A stretch of 64,000 bases of DNA from an uncultured Opitutia bacterium (lineage in GTDB: Bacteria > Verrucomicrobiota > Verrucomicrobiia > Opitutales > Opitutaceae): the NCBI GenBank assembly GCA_937952235.1, contig CALFZM010000282.1, forward strand, positions 18,017 through 82,016. The letters are read 5' to 3'. The notes below the pieces were generated by a model, which worked only from the letters and a program-made list of their open reading frames with translations, was not told the DNA's origin and did not search any database. Position numbers and translations under genes: made by a program. How positions within the stretch are numbered: position 1 is the first letter of the stretch; every line of letters begins with the position of its first letter. This document shows, one piece after another, positions 8,471 to 16,209 of the stretch.

Positions 8471-10054
8471 ATGCGATTCCTTTCAACCCTCCTGGCTGGA
8501 TTCACCCTGGCCGTGGCTGTCGGCCGCGCCGCCTCTCCCTCCCGGCCCAACATTCTCTTCATCTTTTCCGACGATCACGCGCAGCACGCAATCGGCGCCT
8601 ACGGTTCCAAGGTCAATCAGACGCCGCATCTGGATCGCATGGCGCGGGGCGGCACGCGGTTCGAGCACGCCTTCGTCACCAACTCCATCTGCACCCCCAG
8701 CCGGGCGGTGGTGCTGACCGGGAAGTACTCGCACGCCAACGGGGTGCCCGTCTTCAACGTCTTCGACGGTGGCCAGCCGCATGTGGCGAAGATGCTGCAG
8801 GCGGCCGGCTATCACACGGGCATGGTCGGCAAGTGGCACCTCGGCAGCATGCCCACGGGCTTCGACCGCTGGATCATCCTTCCCGGGCAGGGCATCTACT
8901 TCAACCCGGACTTCCTCACGCCGCACGGCCGCGTGACGATCGAGGGCCACACCACGCCGCTGACCACGCAGCTCGGCATCGAATTCCTGGAGTCGCGTCC
9001 GAAGGACCGGCCGTTCTTCCTGATGCTGCACCACAAGGCTCCGCATCGCCCTTGGGAACCCGACGCGAAGAACCAGGCTTTGTTCAAGGACAGGGTCATC
9101 CCCGAACCGGCCACGCTGTGGGACGATTATGCCACGCGGCCGGCCGCCCTGCCGGAAAACCAGCAGACGGTGGCCAACGACCTCACCCGGCGGGATCTCA
9201 AGCTTACGCCTCCGGCCGGCCTCGCTCCCGGGCCCGAGCTGCAGAAATGGCTCCAGACGAAGCCGACCGAGGTTGAGGTCACGCAGCCCGATGGCTCGAA
9301 GCGCGTGCTCACCGGTCGCGAGCTGGTGCGGTGGAAATACCAGCGCTACATGCAGGATTACCTGGCGTGCGTGCAGGGCGTCGACGACAGCATCGGCGAG
9401 GTGCTCGACTACCTGGATCGCACCGGGCTGGCCCAGAACACCGTCGTGATCTACAGCGCTGACAACGGCTGGTATCTCGGCGACCTCGGCATGTACGACA
9501 AGCGGTTCATGTACGAACCCGGCCTGCACATTCCCCTCATCGCCCGGGGCCCGGGCGTGCGGGCCGGCGCGGTGACGCCGCTGTTCGCGCTCAATGCCGA
9601 CTTCGCGCCCACGTTTCTCGAGCTCGCCGGGGTCAAGGTGCCGGCCGACATGCACGGCCGTTCGCTCGTACCCCTGCTGCGCGGTGAACGACCGGCTGAC
9701 TGGCGCACCGCGGTCTACTACCGTTATTATCACGATCCCGGCCACCACAACACCCGCGCGCACTACGGCGTGCGCACGGCGACCCACAAGCTGATCCACT
9801 ATTGGAAAAAGGACGCGTGGGAGCTCTACGATCTCACCCGCGATCCCACCGAGCAGCGAAATCTCGCGGCCGACGCCTCCCAGGCCGCGACGATGAGCCG
9901 GCTGAAGGGAGAAATCGTGCGCCTGCAACGGGAGCTGGGCGACACGGGCCAGTTCGCCGACGCGATCCCGCGCGACGGAGTCGACGCCCCGGTCAACGTT
10001 CCCCGTTTGGGCCGCAAGTCAGTGCGGGAGGCAATCGCCGCCGCGCAACCCTGA
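8471..10054 (+). CDS. Sulfatase (arylsulfatase family), exported
   Basis: The protein has 527 residues with a signal peptide ending around GRAAS. The sulfatase signature is intact: metal-binding Asp34-Asp35 in FSDDH, and Cys74 in CTPSRAVVLTG, the residue that anaerobic or FGE-type maturases convert to formylglycine. A later metal-site region reads IYSADNGW. Such enzymes remove sulfate esters, often from algal or host polysaccharides in this phylum; the actual substrate is not shown. No maturase gene is in the window. Confidence 0.93.
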   Translation: MRFLSTLLAGFTLAVAVGRAASPSRPNILFIFSDDHAQHAIGAYGSKVNQTPHLDRMARGGTRFEHAFVTNSICTPSRAVVLTGKYSHANGVPVFNVFDGGQPHVAKMLQAAGYHTGMVGKWHLGSMPTGFDRWIILPGQGIYFNPDFLTPHGRVTIEGHTTPLTTQLGIEFLESRPKDRPFFLMLHHKAPHRPWEPDAKNQALFKDRVIPEPATLWDDYATRPAALPENQQTVANDLTRRDLKLTPPAGLAPGPELQKWLQTKPTEVEVTQPDGSKRVLTGRELVRWKYQRYMQDYLACVQGVDDSIGEVLDYLDRTGLAQNTVVIYSADNGWYLGDLGMYDKRFMYEPGLHIPLIARGPGVRAGAVTPLFALNADFAPTFLELAGVKVPADMHGRSLVPLLRGERPADWRTAVYYRYYHDPGHHNTRAHYGVRTATHKLIHYWKKDAWELYDLTRDPTEQRNLAADASQAATMSRLKGEIVRLQRELGDTGQFADAIPRDGVDAPVNVPRLGRKSVREAIAAAQP

Positions 10055-10103
10055 GCCGATACCGCGCAGCTGCCCCTCGGGTGAAGGCGGCCGCGCGTGG
10101 CGA

Positions 10104-10179
10104 GGTGGCGCGGCTTGTCCCCAAGCCGCTGCGGATCGGTCCGTCGCGCGTCAGCCGCCTGGGGACAGGCGGCTCCACC
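10104..10179 (-). repeat. Dispersed double-hairpin palindromic repeat, copy 3
   Basis: This 76-bp copy is in the same orientation as copies 1 and 6. Stems are GCGGCTTG against CAAGCCGC and AGCCGCCTG against CAGGCGGCT, the latter perfect. It lies between the convergent sulfatase and sigma-factor genes. A separate small hairpin, TGGGGC against GCCCCA, follows near 10205-10223. Confidence 0.85.
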
Positions 10180-10229
10180 CAATGGGCTGCTGTCCGCTAC
10201 CCCTTGGGGCGCGAAATGCCCCACGGGTG

Positions 10230-11009
10230 TCAGCGCTGGCGGGCGGCACGGATCACCCGCTCGAGCTTGCGGACGGCTTCCTTGTGGATCTGGCAGACGC
10301 GCGTCTCGGTGATGCCGAAGACCTGGCCGATCTCGGCGAATCGCATCCCTTCGTAATAATACATCGACAGGACGCGCTGCTGGTTCTCGGGCAGCGCCCC
10401 CATGCGATCGGCGAGCAACTGGAGCAGCTCCGAGTGTTCCAGGCGGTCCTGCACCGAGGTCTGCTCGGCATCCGCGATCGCCTCGTGCAGGGCCGAGCTC
10501 GAGTCCGCGTCGGTGTCCACGGGCGCGTCCAGCGACAGCAGCCGAACTGGAGTGGTGAACCCGCGCCAGCGCTCGAGTTCGGCCACGGAAATCTTCAACC
10601 GTGCGCTCAACTCACGATCCGTCGGGGTGCGTCCCAGCTCCTGTTCCGCCTCGAGGATGGCCTGCTGGATCTTGCGCGCCCGCGAACGGGAGCTGCGCGA
10701 GCAGGGATCGAGGCGGCGGAGTTCGTCGAGAATTGCCCCGCGGATGCGAAGGCACACGTACCCGGGAAACGAGTTGGCCTGGGAGGGGTCGAAGCGCTCG
10801 ACCGCGGCGACGAGCCCGGTCACGCCGGCGCTGTACAACTCGTCGATGTCGGCATGGGGCGGCAGCGAGCGCCGGATCTTGGCGAGCACCTGCGCGACCA
10901 GGGGCAGAAATCGTTCGATCCGCTCATTTCGCTCATCTTGGTCCGCATTCCGTCGATACGAGGAGGTACGGGAGTCGGCGAGCAGGGCGGCGGGAGAGGA
11001 AGCACTCAT
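10230..11009 (-). CDS. FliA/WhiG-family RNA polymerase sigma factor
   Basis: The protein has 259 residues. Region 2 contains HADIDELYSAGVTGLVAAVERFDP and FPGYVCLRIRGAILDELRRLD, diagnostic of sigma-28 type factors. Region 3 carries LGRTPTDRELSARL. Region 4 ends with an HTH, FGITETRVCQIHKEAVRKL. FliA members direct flagellar and chemotaxis genes, and WhiG members direct developmental genes. No flagellar gene is present here, so the regulon is unknown. A candidate promoter lies about 70 bp upstream. Confidence 0.92.
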   Translation of the reverse strand: MSASSPAALLADSRTSSYRRNADQDERNERIERFLPLVAQVLAKIRRSLPPHADIDELYSAGVTGLVAAVERFDPSQANSFPGYVCLRIRGAILDELRRLDPCSRSSRSRARKIQQAILEAEQELGRTPTDRELSARLKISVAELERWRGFTTPVRLLSLDAPVDTDADSSSALHEAIADAEQTSVQDRLEHSELLQLLADRMGALPENQQRVLSMYYYEGMRFAEIGQVFGITETRVCQIHKEAVRKLERVIRAARQR

Positions 11010-11334
11010 GCCCGCCCGTTTCGCTAAACCCGCGCCAAGAATTTCAGGGTGGCCGTACGTGTTTCTACGGAAGCTACTTAGAGAGCGCTTTTTTTCCGGC
11101 GGACAAATTTTCCCGCGGTGCGGTGCGTCCGGGGACTGGGAGGCGGAAGAATTTGCCTACCGCCGTTTTCGAGGGAAGCGGGGGTGCCTGCCGGCTCCGA
11201 AGTGGGCGGTTGGTTCGTCGCGCGGCCGCGTAAGGGGCGGGCGCTTTCCGCGCGCCGACGGTGCTACGTAAATTCCGGAAGGCACGCGATTCGTTCGCGA
11301 CAACCGTCGGGAAAACCCCCAAGAGTGATCGGGT
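11010..11334. other. Intergenic region of 325 bp between divergent genes
   Basis: No gene-like frame is convincing here. The segment is more AT-rich than its surroundings near 11035-11110, with a run of seven T at 11090-11096. It should hold the promoters of the sigma-factor gene (minus) and the small ORF at 11335 (plus). One minus-strand promoter candidate is listed separately. No repeat of the dispersed family is present. Confidence 0.7.
11077..11106 (-). promoter_or_regulatory. Candidate sigma-70-type promoter for the sigma-factor gene
   Basis: Read on the minus strand, TTGTCC (11106-11101) is followed after 18 bp by TCTAAG (11082-11077). Each hexamer matches its consensus at 4 of 6 positions. 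It would give a leader of roughly 60 nt before the ATG at 11009. This is a pattern match only. Confidence 0.3.
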
Positions 11335-11583
11335 ATGAGTTCCGCGGTGCGTCAGATTCAGGTGGTGCAGAGCGAGATTGCGGCCAACCGGTTATTGGCG
11401 GAGGGATGGGTTTATCTGCAGTCGGTTCCGGGTCCCGGAGGGTTGTCTCATGTACTCGGTCACGAGACGCCCGCGACGCACGACGACCGCAAGGTGCGGG
11501 TACTCCGGGAAGCGATTCCGGTCTCCCGCGGAATCGGCCTGTCGGCCGCCGCCGTCCCTCCTCCGCCCCCGCGGATTTCCTGA
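11335..11583 (+). CDS. Small protein of unknown function (82 aa)
   Basis: The ATG at 11335 is preceded by AAGAGTG, a weak Shine-Dalgarno-like stretch. Residues 1-50 have balanced composition (QIQVVQSEIAANRLLAEGWV, then SVPGPGGLSHVLGH), which faintly recalls DUF4177-type small proteins with an AEGW motif. The tail is Pro-rich. I cannot assign a family with confidence. It is followed 134 bp later by another small ORF on the same strand. Confidence 0.5.
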   Translation: MSSAVRQIQVVQSEIAANRLLAEGWVYLQSVPGPGGLSHVLGHETPATHDDRKVRVLREAIPVSRGIGLSAAAVPPPPPRIS

Positions 11584-11717
11584 ATTCGCACGATCCGTGC
11601 CCCAGCATGGGCGTGAAAATACCCCCGGCTTCCCGCCGTCTTCCCTAAAGCGTCTCTTCGAACGTGCGATAAACTTTCAAGGCTGCCATCCCTGGCGCCG
11701 CTTTCCCCGATTTGCCC

Positions 11718-11993
11718 ATGATTCAGCCCACGTTGCCCGGTGAAGAAACCAGCGCCGCTGCGGGTCCGGGGCCCGCCTCCGCCGGCGCCACCGACCTTGC
11801 GTTCGAGATCAGCGCGCAGCGGAAGGAGGAAACGGCTTGGACCGTGGTGGCCCGGCTGCGGCATGAGGACGACGCGAAGGCGGCCTTGTGGGCGCTGGTT
11901 TTCACCGGCCAGTACGCGGCGGTGGTGGTTCGTCGCGCGGGCGCCACCGCGCTGGTGGCCGAGTGGCCCGCGGGCCTGTCGGCGCTGCACTGA
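11718..11993 (+). CDS. Small protein of unknown function (91 aa)
   Basis: The frame from the ATG at 11718 encodes MIQPTLPGEETSAAAG and then a compact beta/alpha-like stretch, ARLRHEDDAKAALWALVFTG followed by QYAAVVVRRAGATALVAEW. There is no signal peptide or clear membrane segment. I do not recognise it. It converges on the DUF4105 gene with 14 bp between stops. Confidence 0.55.
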   Translation: MIQPTLPGEETSAAAGPGPASAGATDLAFEISAQRKEETAWTVVARLRHEDDAKAALWALVFTGQYAAVVVRRAGATALVAEWPAGLSALH

Positions 11994-12007
11994 AGCGCCG
12001 CGCCAGA

Positions 12008-13003
12008 TCAGATCCCCGGCAACCCGCGGCGGATCCGGTCGGAAAAGTCCTCCGCGGTGTCCGCGGCGCGTGCCGCCGGCGTGATGAGGCTTCGCCGCTT
12101 GAGCTCGGGCAGCGGAAGCTCGCGGGTGACATAGCCGAAGTCGTACAGCCGCCCGTCGACATGCCCGTTGGCGAGCATGCGCCAGTCCCACGGGTCGGGC
12201 ACCTCGGCGCGGCGCACGTGCTGGCGGATGGTGGTGCTGCAGTTGGTCAGCAGGGAGTGATACCACTCGGGCCGGCCGCGGAGCGAATTGGCGGTCCGCA
12301 GATAATCCAGGAACATCGCGCGGGCGACCTCCGGCGTGGCGGTGAGCCGGTAGAGATAGACGTCGTTGTCCGGCCGGATGCCGGTGCGCAGGCGCACCAC
12401 ATCGCGCTCATCGGCGAACACGTAGATCAGCTCGTAGCGGCGAAACATCCCGGCGAGTGCGGAGTACTCCTCGCCCGCCTCCCGGCGCGCCTCGATCGAG
12501 ACGCACAGCCGCCCCTCCGGTCCAAAGTCGAACGTGAGCATGGTATGGCAGACATGGCGCGAGCCCCAGTATGTCATCACCAGATCGAGGTGCCGCAGTT
12601 GCGAGAGGTGGTGCGTCCGTGTCTCCCATCGCGGCGTGTAGTCCGTGAGCGAGCGCCACGCGAAGTGGCGCACGTTGTGCACCGTGACGCGGTCGCCCGC
12701 GGTTTCGGCCCAGGCCGTGCGCTCGATCTCCGGCAGCCAGGCGCGGTCGTTGCGCGGCGGCAGCAGGCTCCAGGCGCCAAGCGCGAGCGCGGGGACCACC
12801 GGCCAGGCGAGGGGCGCCCAGGCGCGGCGTCGCACCAGCCAGGCGCCGGCGCCGGAGGCGACGATGAGCGCGAGCGCGGCCGGCGCGGAAATCTGCCAGA
12901 CGGCCAGCGTCGCCCAAACCAGCACGAGGACGGTCGCCGCCCCCGCGGCCCAGCGTCCTGCACGCATCCGCGGCGGCACGGGCGGGGCAGCTTCGCGAGT
13001 CAT
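12008..13003 (-). CDS. DUF4105-domain membrane protein
   Basis: The protein has 331 residues. Three hydrophobic segments in the first 90 residues place the rest outside or at the membrane. The main domain includes MTYWGSRHVCHTMLTFDFG, FADERDVVRLRTG, DVYLYRLTATPEVARAMFLD and YHSLLTNCSTTIRQHVR; the NCSTT motif with upstream His residues is typical of DUF4105. The family has a predicted cysteine-peptidase-like arrangement but no established function. The ATG at 13003 starts 29 bp after the stop of the upstream kinase-fold gene, so the two are probably co-transcribed. Confidence 0.82.
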   Translation of the reverse strand: MTREAAPPVPPRMRAGRWAAGAATVLVLVWATLAVWQISAPAALALIVASGAGAWLVRRRAWAPLAWPVVPALALGAWSLLPPRNDRAWLPEIERTAWAETAGDRVTVHNVRHFAWRSLTDYTPRWETRTHHLSQLRHLDLVMTYWGSRHVCHTMLTFDFGPEGRLCVSIEARREAGEEYSALAGMFRRYELIYVFADERDVVRLRTGIRPDNDVYLYRLTATPEVARAMFLDYLRTANSLRGRPEWYHSLLTNCSTTIRQHVRRAEVPDPWDWRMLANGHVDGRLYDFGYVTRELPLPELKRRSLITPAARAADTAEDFSDRIRRGLPGI

Positions 13004-13032
13004 CGTAGTGTCGGGCCGGGAGGCGGAGCCGG

Positions 13033-14112
13033 TCACTCCGGCACCAGCTCGGGCACCACCGGCCGGCCGATGTCGCGGCGGATCGACTCGAGGTTCTCGC
13101 GGATCAGCGCGCCCATGGATTCGCAGCGCAGGTAATCGTTGCGCTGGTAATGCTGCGCGAGGGCGGCGCGGAGGGAGTGCACGTGGTCGACCGGCGCGAT
13201 GGGGTCGCGCGCCATGTGGTGCAGCAGCAGGCTCAGCCGCTCCGACGCGATCGCGGCCCGCTGCAGGATGAGCGTCTGCTCCTCGCGCTGGTACTGCCGC
13301 GCGGTCTCGCTGTGCAGGTGTTTCGTGCAGTACTGGACGAGCGGGCTGTTGTCCTTGAAGAACTGCGGGAGGTAGAAGTTCTTCCGCCCGTCGTAGCTCT
13401 GCTGGTCGAAGTCCATCGCGCGAATCCGGATCTGCGACTCCTCGAAGTCCGGCGTGATGACGAAGACGAAATTGTACGACCGCATGTCGCCGAGGAGCCG
13501 CACGAAGCACCGCTCGTTGAATTTCACCAGCTCCTTCGCCACGCGGATCGGCTTCAGGTCGGGCCGCGCCAGCCAGTGCTGGATGAACGTGTCGCCGGGG
13601 ATCCCCGCCACGTGCTCCTCGACGAGGGTCCGGCCATGCAGGAGAAACTGCATCCGGTTCGGCGACAGCAGGTGCTCGAGCTCGATGCCGTACACCCGCG
13701 ACGCATCGGCCTGCTTCACGTAGAAGTAGTCCTGGTTGTCGTTGTACGCATTCACGATCCGCACCCGGAACGGCGTCGAATTGCCAAAGGTGCAGAAATC
13801 CACGCGGTCGACGTAGAGGTGGCTCACCACGGAGAGGTCGCCGTCGACCTTGAGCCACGCGTAGACCTCCTTCAGGTCCTCGTTCAGCGCGGACATCTCG
13901 CTGGCGTCGTAGATCACCGTGTCCCAGAGCGTGGGCCGGCCGGCGTCGTCCGTCAGCGGGATCACCTCCTGGAACGCCCGCAGGCGCTCGTACGTCACCG
14001 GCAGCTCGCGCTCGCGCTTGTAGCGCCGCAGGTAGCCGTGCAGCTCGGGCCCGACCGGGAAGCTCGGCTTCCGGCGGGTCGGCTGCTTCGTGGCGAAGCC
14101 CGGGTCGGTCAT
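13033..14112 (-). CDS. Unknown protein with protein-kinase-like fold motifs
   Basis: The protein has 359 residues from the ATG at 14112. I do not recognise a named family, but the motif order resembles a protein-kinase-like fold. There is a beta-strand Lys133 in YFYVKQAD, and acidic residues Glu144/Glu146 follow. A hinge-like stretch LVEEHVAGIPGD lies at 163-174, a catalytic-loop-like LLGDMRSYNFVF at 206-217 (Asp209, Asn214), and a metal-motif-like AMDFDQ at 232-237 (Asp234). No signal peptide is visible. It is upstream of the DUF4105 gene in a likely operon and divergent from the GT-C-like operon. The kinase idea is inference from spacing only. Confidence 0.7.
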   Translation of the reverse strand: MTDPGFATKQPTRRKPSFPVGPELHGYLRRYKRERELPVTYERLRAFQEVIPLTDDAGRPTLWDTVIYDASEMSALNEDLKEVYAWLKVDGDLSVVSHLYVDRVDFCTFGNSTPFRVRIVNAYNDNQDYFYVKQADASRVYGIELEHLLSPNRMQFLLHGRTLVEEHVAGIPGDTFIQHWLARPDLKPIRVAKELVKFNERCFVRLLGDMRSYNFVFVITPDFEESQIRIRAMDFDQQSYDGRKNFYLPQFFKDNSPLVQYCTKHLHSETARQYQREEQTLILQRAAIASERLSLLLHHMARDPIAPVDHVHSLRAALAQHYQRNDYLRCESMGALIRENLESIRRDIGRPVVPELVPE

Positions 14113-14185
14113 GGCGCGACCGTGACCGCCGCCCCGCCCCGACGCAACCTTGCGGCAGCCGGCGAAACGTGTTCGCTCGCGCGCG

Positions 14186-15757
14186 GTGCCGTCCTCCACA
14201 ACCCAGCCTGCCGCCGTCCGCCGGCTCCTCCTCCTCGCGGGCGTGCTCGCGGTCGCGGCCTTCGCGTGGCTGGCGGGGCGGTTCTGGCACCCCTATTATG
14301 GCTTCACGCGGTTCGTGCAGCTCGATGCCGCGGACGCGGCCGCGGGCGTGCGCGAGGTCCGGGAGTATCCGGTGTTCACCTACGAGGGCTTCAACGGCTA
14401 CGATGGCGCCGCGTACGTGCAGATTGCCCACCACCCGCTGCTCGACTCGCCGGAGCTGCAGCCCGCCCTGGGCAACGTGCCCTACCGCGCCCGCCGCATC
14501 CTCGGCAGCGCGCTCGCCTGGCTGCTCTCCGCCGGCGACCCGGCGCGGATCGCCGGCACCTACGCGGCGTTGAACCTCGGCGTCTGGCTCGTCCTCGGCG
14601 TCCTGTTGTGGCGCGTGCTGCCGGTGGCGGGAGCCCGGGCGTTCGCGGCCTGGGCGGGCGTGATGTTCTCGGCCGGAGCCCTGCACGCGGTGCGGCTCGC
14701 GCTGACGGATCTGCTCGCCGCGACCCTGGTCACGGCGGGCGTGGCGCTGGCGGAGCGGCAACGGCCTCGCCTGGGCGGGGCGGTGCTCGCGCTTTCCGGC
14801 CTCGCGCGTGAGACCGCCCTCGCCGCCGTCGCGGCGCTATGGCGTGGCCCGTGGGCGTCGCCCCGCGCGTGGGCCGGCAACGCCCTGCGCGCCGCCCTCG
14901 TCAGCCTCCCGCTCGCCGCGTGGATGGCCTATGTGCGCTGGCAGGCCGGCCCTGCGCCCCAGGGGCTGGGCAATTTTTCCTGGCCGGTGATCGGCTGGAT
15001 CGAGAAATGGGGCGAGGTGTTCCGCGCCTACGGACAGCATCCGGAATTCCGGTGGCTCACGACCACCACGCTGCTGGCGCTGGCGGGCCTCACCGTCCAG
15101 GCGGTTTTCCTCCTCCGGCGCCGCCGCCTTGAAGACCCCTGGTGGCGGGTCGGAGCCACCGGCGTCGCGATGATGGTCATGCTCGGCACCGCGGTATGGG
15201 AGGGACATCCGGGAGCGGCGACGCGCGTGCTCCTGCCCATGGGCGTCGCGTTTGCCGTCCTGGCCGTGCGCCTCGGCGCCGGCTGGGGCTGGATCGCGGG
15301 CGGCGGGCTCACGGTTTTCAGCGGTGTCCTGGCGCTCTGGCATGTGCCGCAGGCGCAGGGTGAGCTGGCCGCGGGCCGTGGCGCCGACGGGGCCTACCTC
15401 GCGCGCCTGGACACCGGATGGTATGGGATCGAACGCGACGGCCGCAGCACCTGGGCGTGGAGTGGCAGCGGAGCGAAGCTCGTGGTCGAGACCGCGCCGC
15501 GCGACACCGCGTCGCGCACGTTCCGCGTGAAGGTCCGGACGATCGCCCCGCGCCCGGTCGAGGTGCACACGGCCGGCGAGGTGGTGTGGCGCGGCGAGGT
15601 GGCCGAGCGGCCGGCGTGGATCGAGTTTCGCGCCACCCCGCGCGAGCGCGGCCGGTTCGAGCTCGAGCTGCGGTCGGCCGCGGCTCCGCAGCGGGAAAAC
15701 GACCACGCCGACGCGCGGGCCCTCGGCTTCGCCGTGTACGACGTCGAGGTGAAATGA
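14186..15757 (+). CDS. Polytopic membrane protein, GT-C glycosyltransferase-like, with C-terminal beta domain
   Basis: The GTG at 14186 gives 523 residues beginning MPSSTTQPAAVRRLLLLAG; a TTG at 14150 is an alternative start. A hydrophobic N-terminus is followed by an extracytoplasmic loop with YEGFNGYDGAAYVQIA, a pattern seen in GT-C mannosyltransferase-like proteins, and about eight further hydrophobic segments. From about residue 405 a soluble domain begins with GWYGIE and STWAWSGSG, continues with WRGEV and ends FAVYDVEVK. The same domain closes the protein at 16206-18110. It is the first gene of a three-gene operon with ATGA overlaps. Confidence 0.75.
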   Translation: MPSSTTQPAAVRRLLLLAGVLAVAAFAWLAGRFWHPYYGFTRFVQLDAADAAAGVREVREYPVFTYEGFNGYDGAAYVQIAHHPLLDSPELQPALGNVPYRARRILGSALAWLLSAGDPARIAGTYAALNLGVWLVLGVLLWRVLPVAGARAFAAWAGVMFSAGALHAVRLALTDLLAATLVTAGVALAERQRPRLGGAVLALSGLARETALAAVAALWRGPWASPRAWAGNALRAALVSLPLAAWMAYVRWQAGPAPQGLGNFSWPVIGWIEKWGEVFRAYGQHPEFRWLTTTTLLALAGLTVQAVFLLRRRRLEDPWWRVGATGVAMMVMLGTAVWEGHPGAATRVLLPMGVAFAVLAVRLGAGWGWIAGGGLTVFSGVLALWHVPQAQGELAAGRGADGAYLARLDTGWYGIERDGRSTWAWSGSGAKLVVETAPRDTASRTFRVKVRTIAPRPVEVHTAGEVVWRGEVAERPAWIEFRATPRERGRFELELRSAAAPQRENDHADARALGFAVYDVEVK

Positions 15758-16209
15758 ATCCGTTCCCCGGCCGCATCGGGCAGGTATGGCCCGCGATCGC
15801 CCTGCTCGCGCTCGCGGTGGTCGTGGGGGTCAATCTCGTCGCCACCGCGCGCCGGGTGCCGCCCCCTTCGCGCCTTCCCGCGCCGGTGCCGGCCGACAAC
15901 GTCCGGCGGGCGGAGCGGCGGCTCGCCCCGCTTCGGGCCGCGCTGGACGCGCGGGGCGTGCCGGGACGCCTGGGATATATCGGCGATCTGCCCGCGGCGA
16001 CGATGGGAGGCGACACCGCGGCGATGGAGCAGTACTTCCTCGCGCAGTTTGCCCTGCTGCCCCGCGTGCTGGAAACCGATCCGGCCCGCGGCACCTGGGC
16101 CGTGCTCAACGTGCTCCGGGTGCCGCCCGCGGAGCGGCTGCCGGAGGGCTTCACGGTCGTCGAGGAGTGCGGGCCCGGCGTCATGCTCCTACGGCGCGTC
16201 GCCCCATGA
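15754..16209 (+). CDS. Small membrane-anchored protein of unknown function
   Basis: The protein has 151 residues. The ATG overlaps the previous stop in an ATGA, and its own stop overlaps the next ATG in the same way, so it is translationally coupled to both large membrane genes. It has one N-terminal membrane segment near residues 12-30, then a soluble domain with RRAERRLAPLRAALDARGVP and PGRLGYIGDLPA. It is probably an accessory factor for the flanking GT-C-like proteins. I do not recognise the family. Confidence 0.78.
   Translation: MNPFPGRIGQVWPAIALLALAVVVGVNLVATARRVPPPSRLPAPVPADNVRRAERRLAPLRAALDARGVPGRLGYIGDLPAATMGGDTAAMEQYFLAQFALLPRVLETDPARGTWAVLNVLRVPPAERLPEGFTVVEECGPGVMLLRRVAP

Noticed and set aside
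8483..9928. A 481-codon minus-strand frame opposite the sulfatase
   Set aside because: It is an antisense shadow; the plus strand carries the complete sulfatase signature.
10205..10223. Hairpin TGGGGC/GCCCCA as a terminator for the sigma-factor gene
   Set aside because: The stem is only 6 bp and no T-run follows on either strand.
12008..14761. A single 917-codon minus-strand protein covering both DUF4105 and the upstream gene
   Set aside because: Only the last 331 codons have protein character; upstream the frame runs out of phase through the kinase-fold gene, which has its own start and stop.
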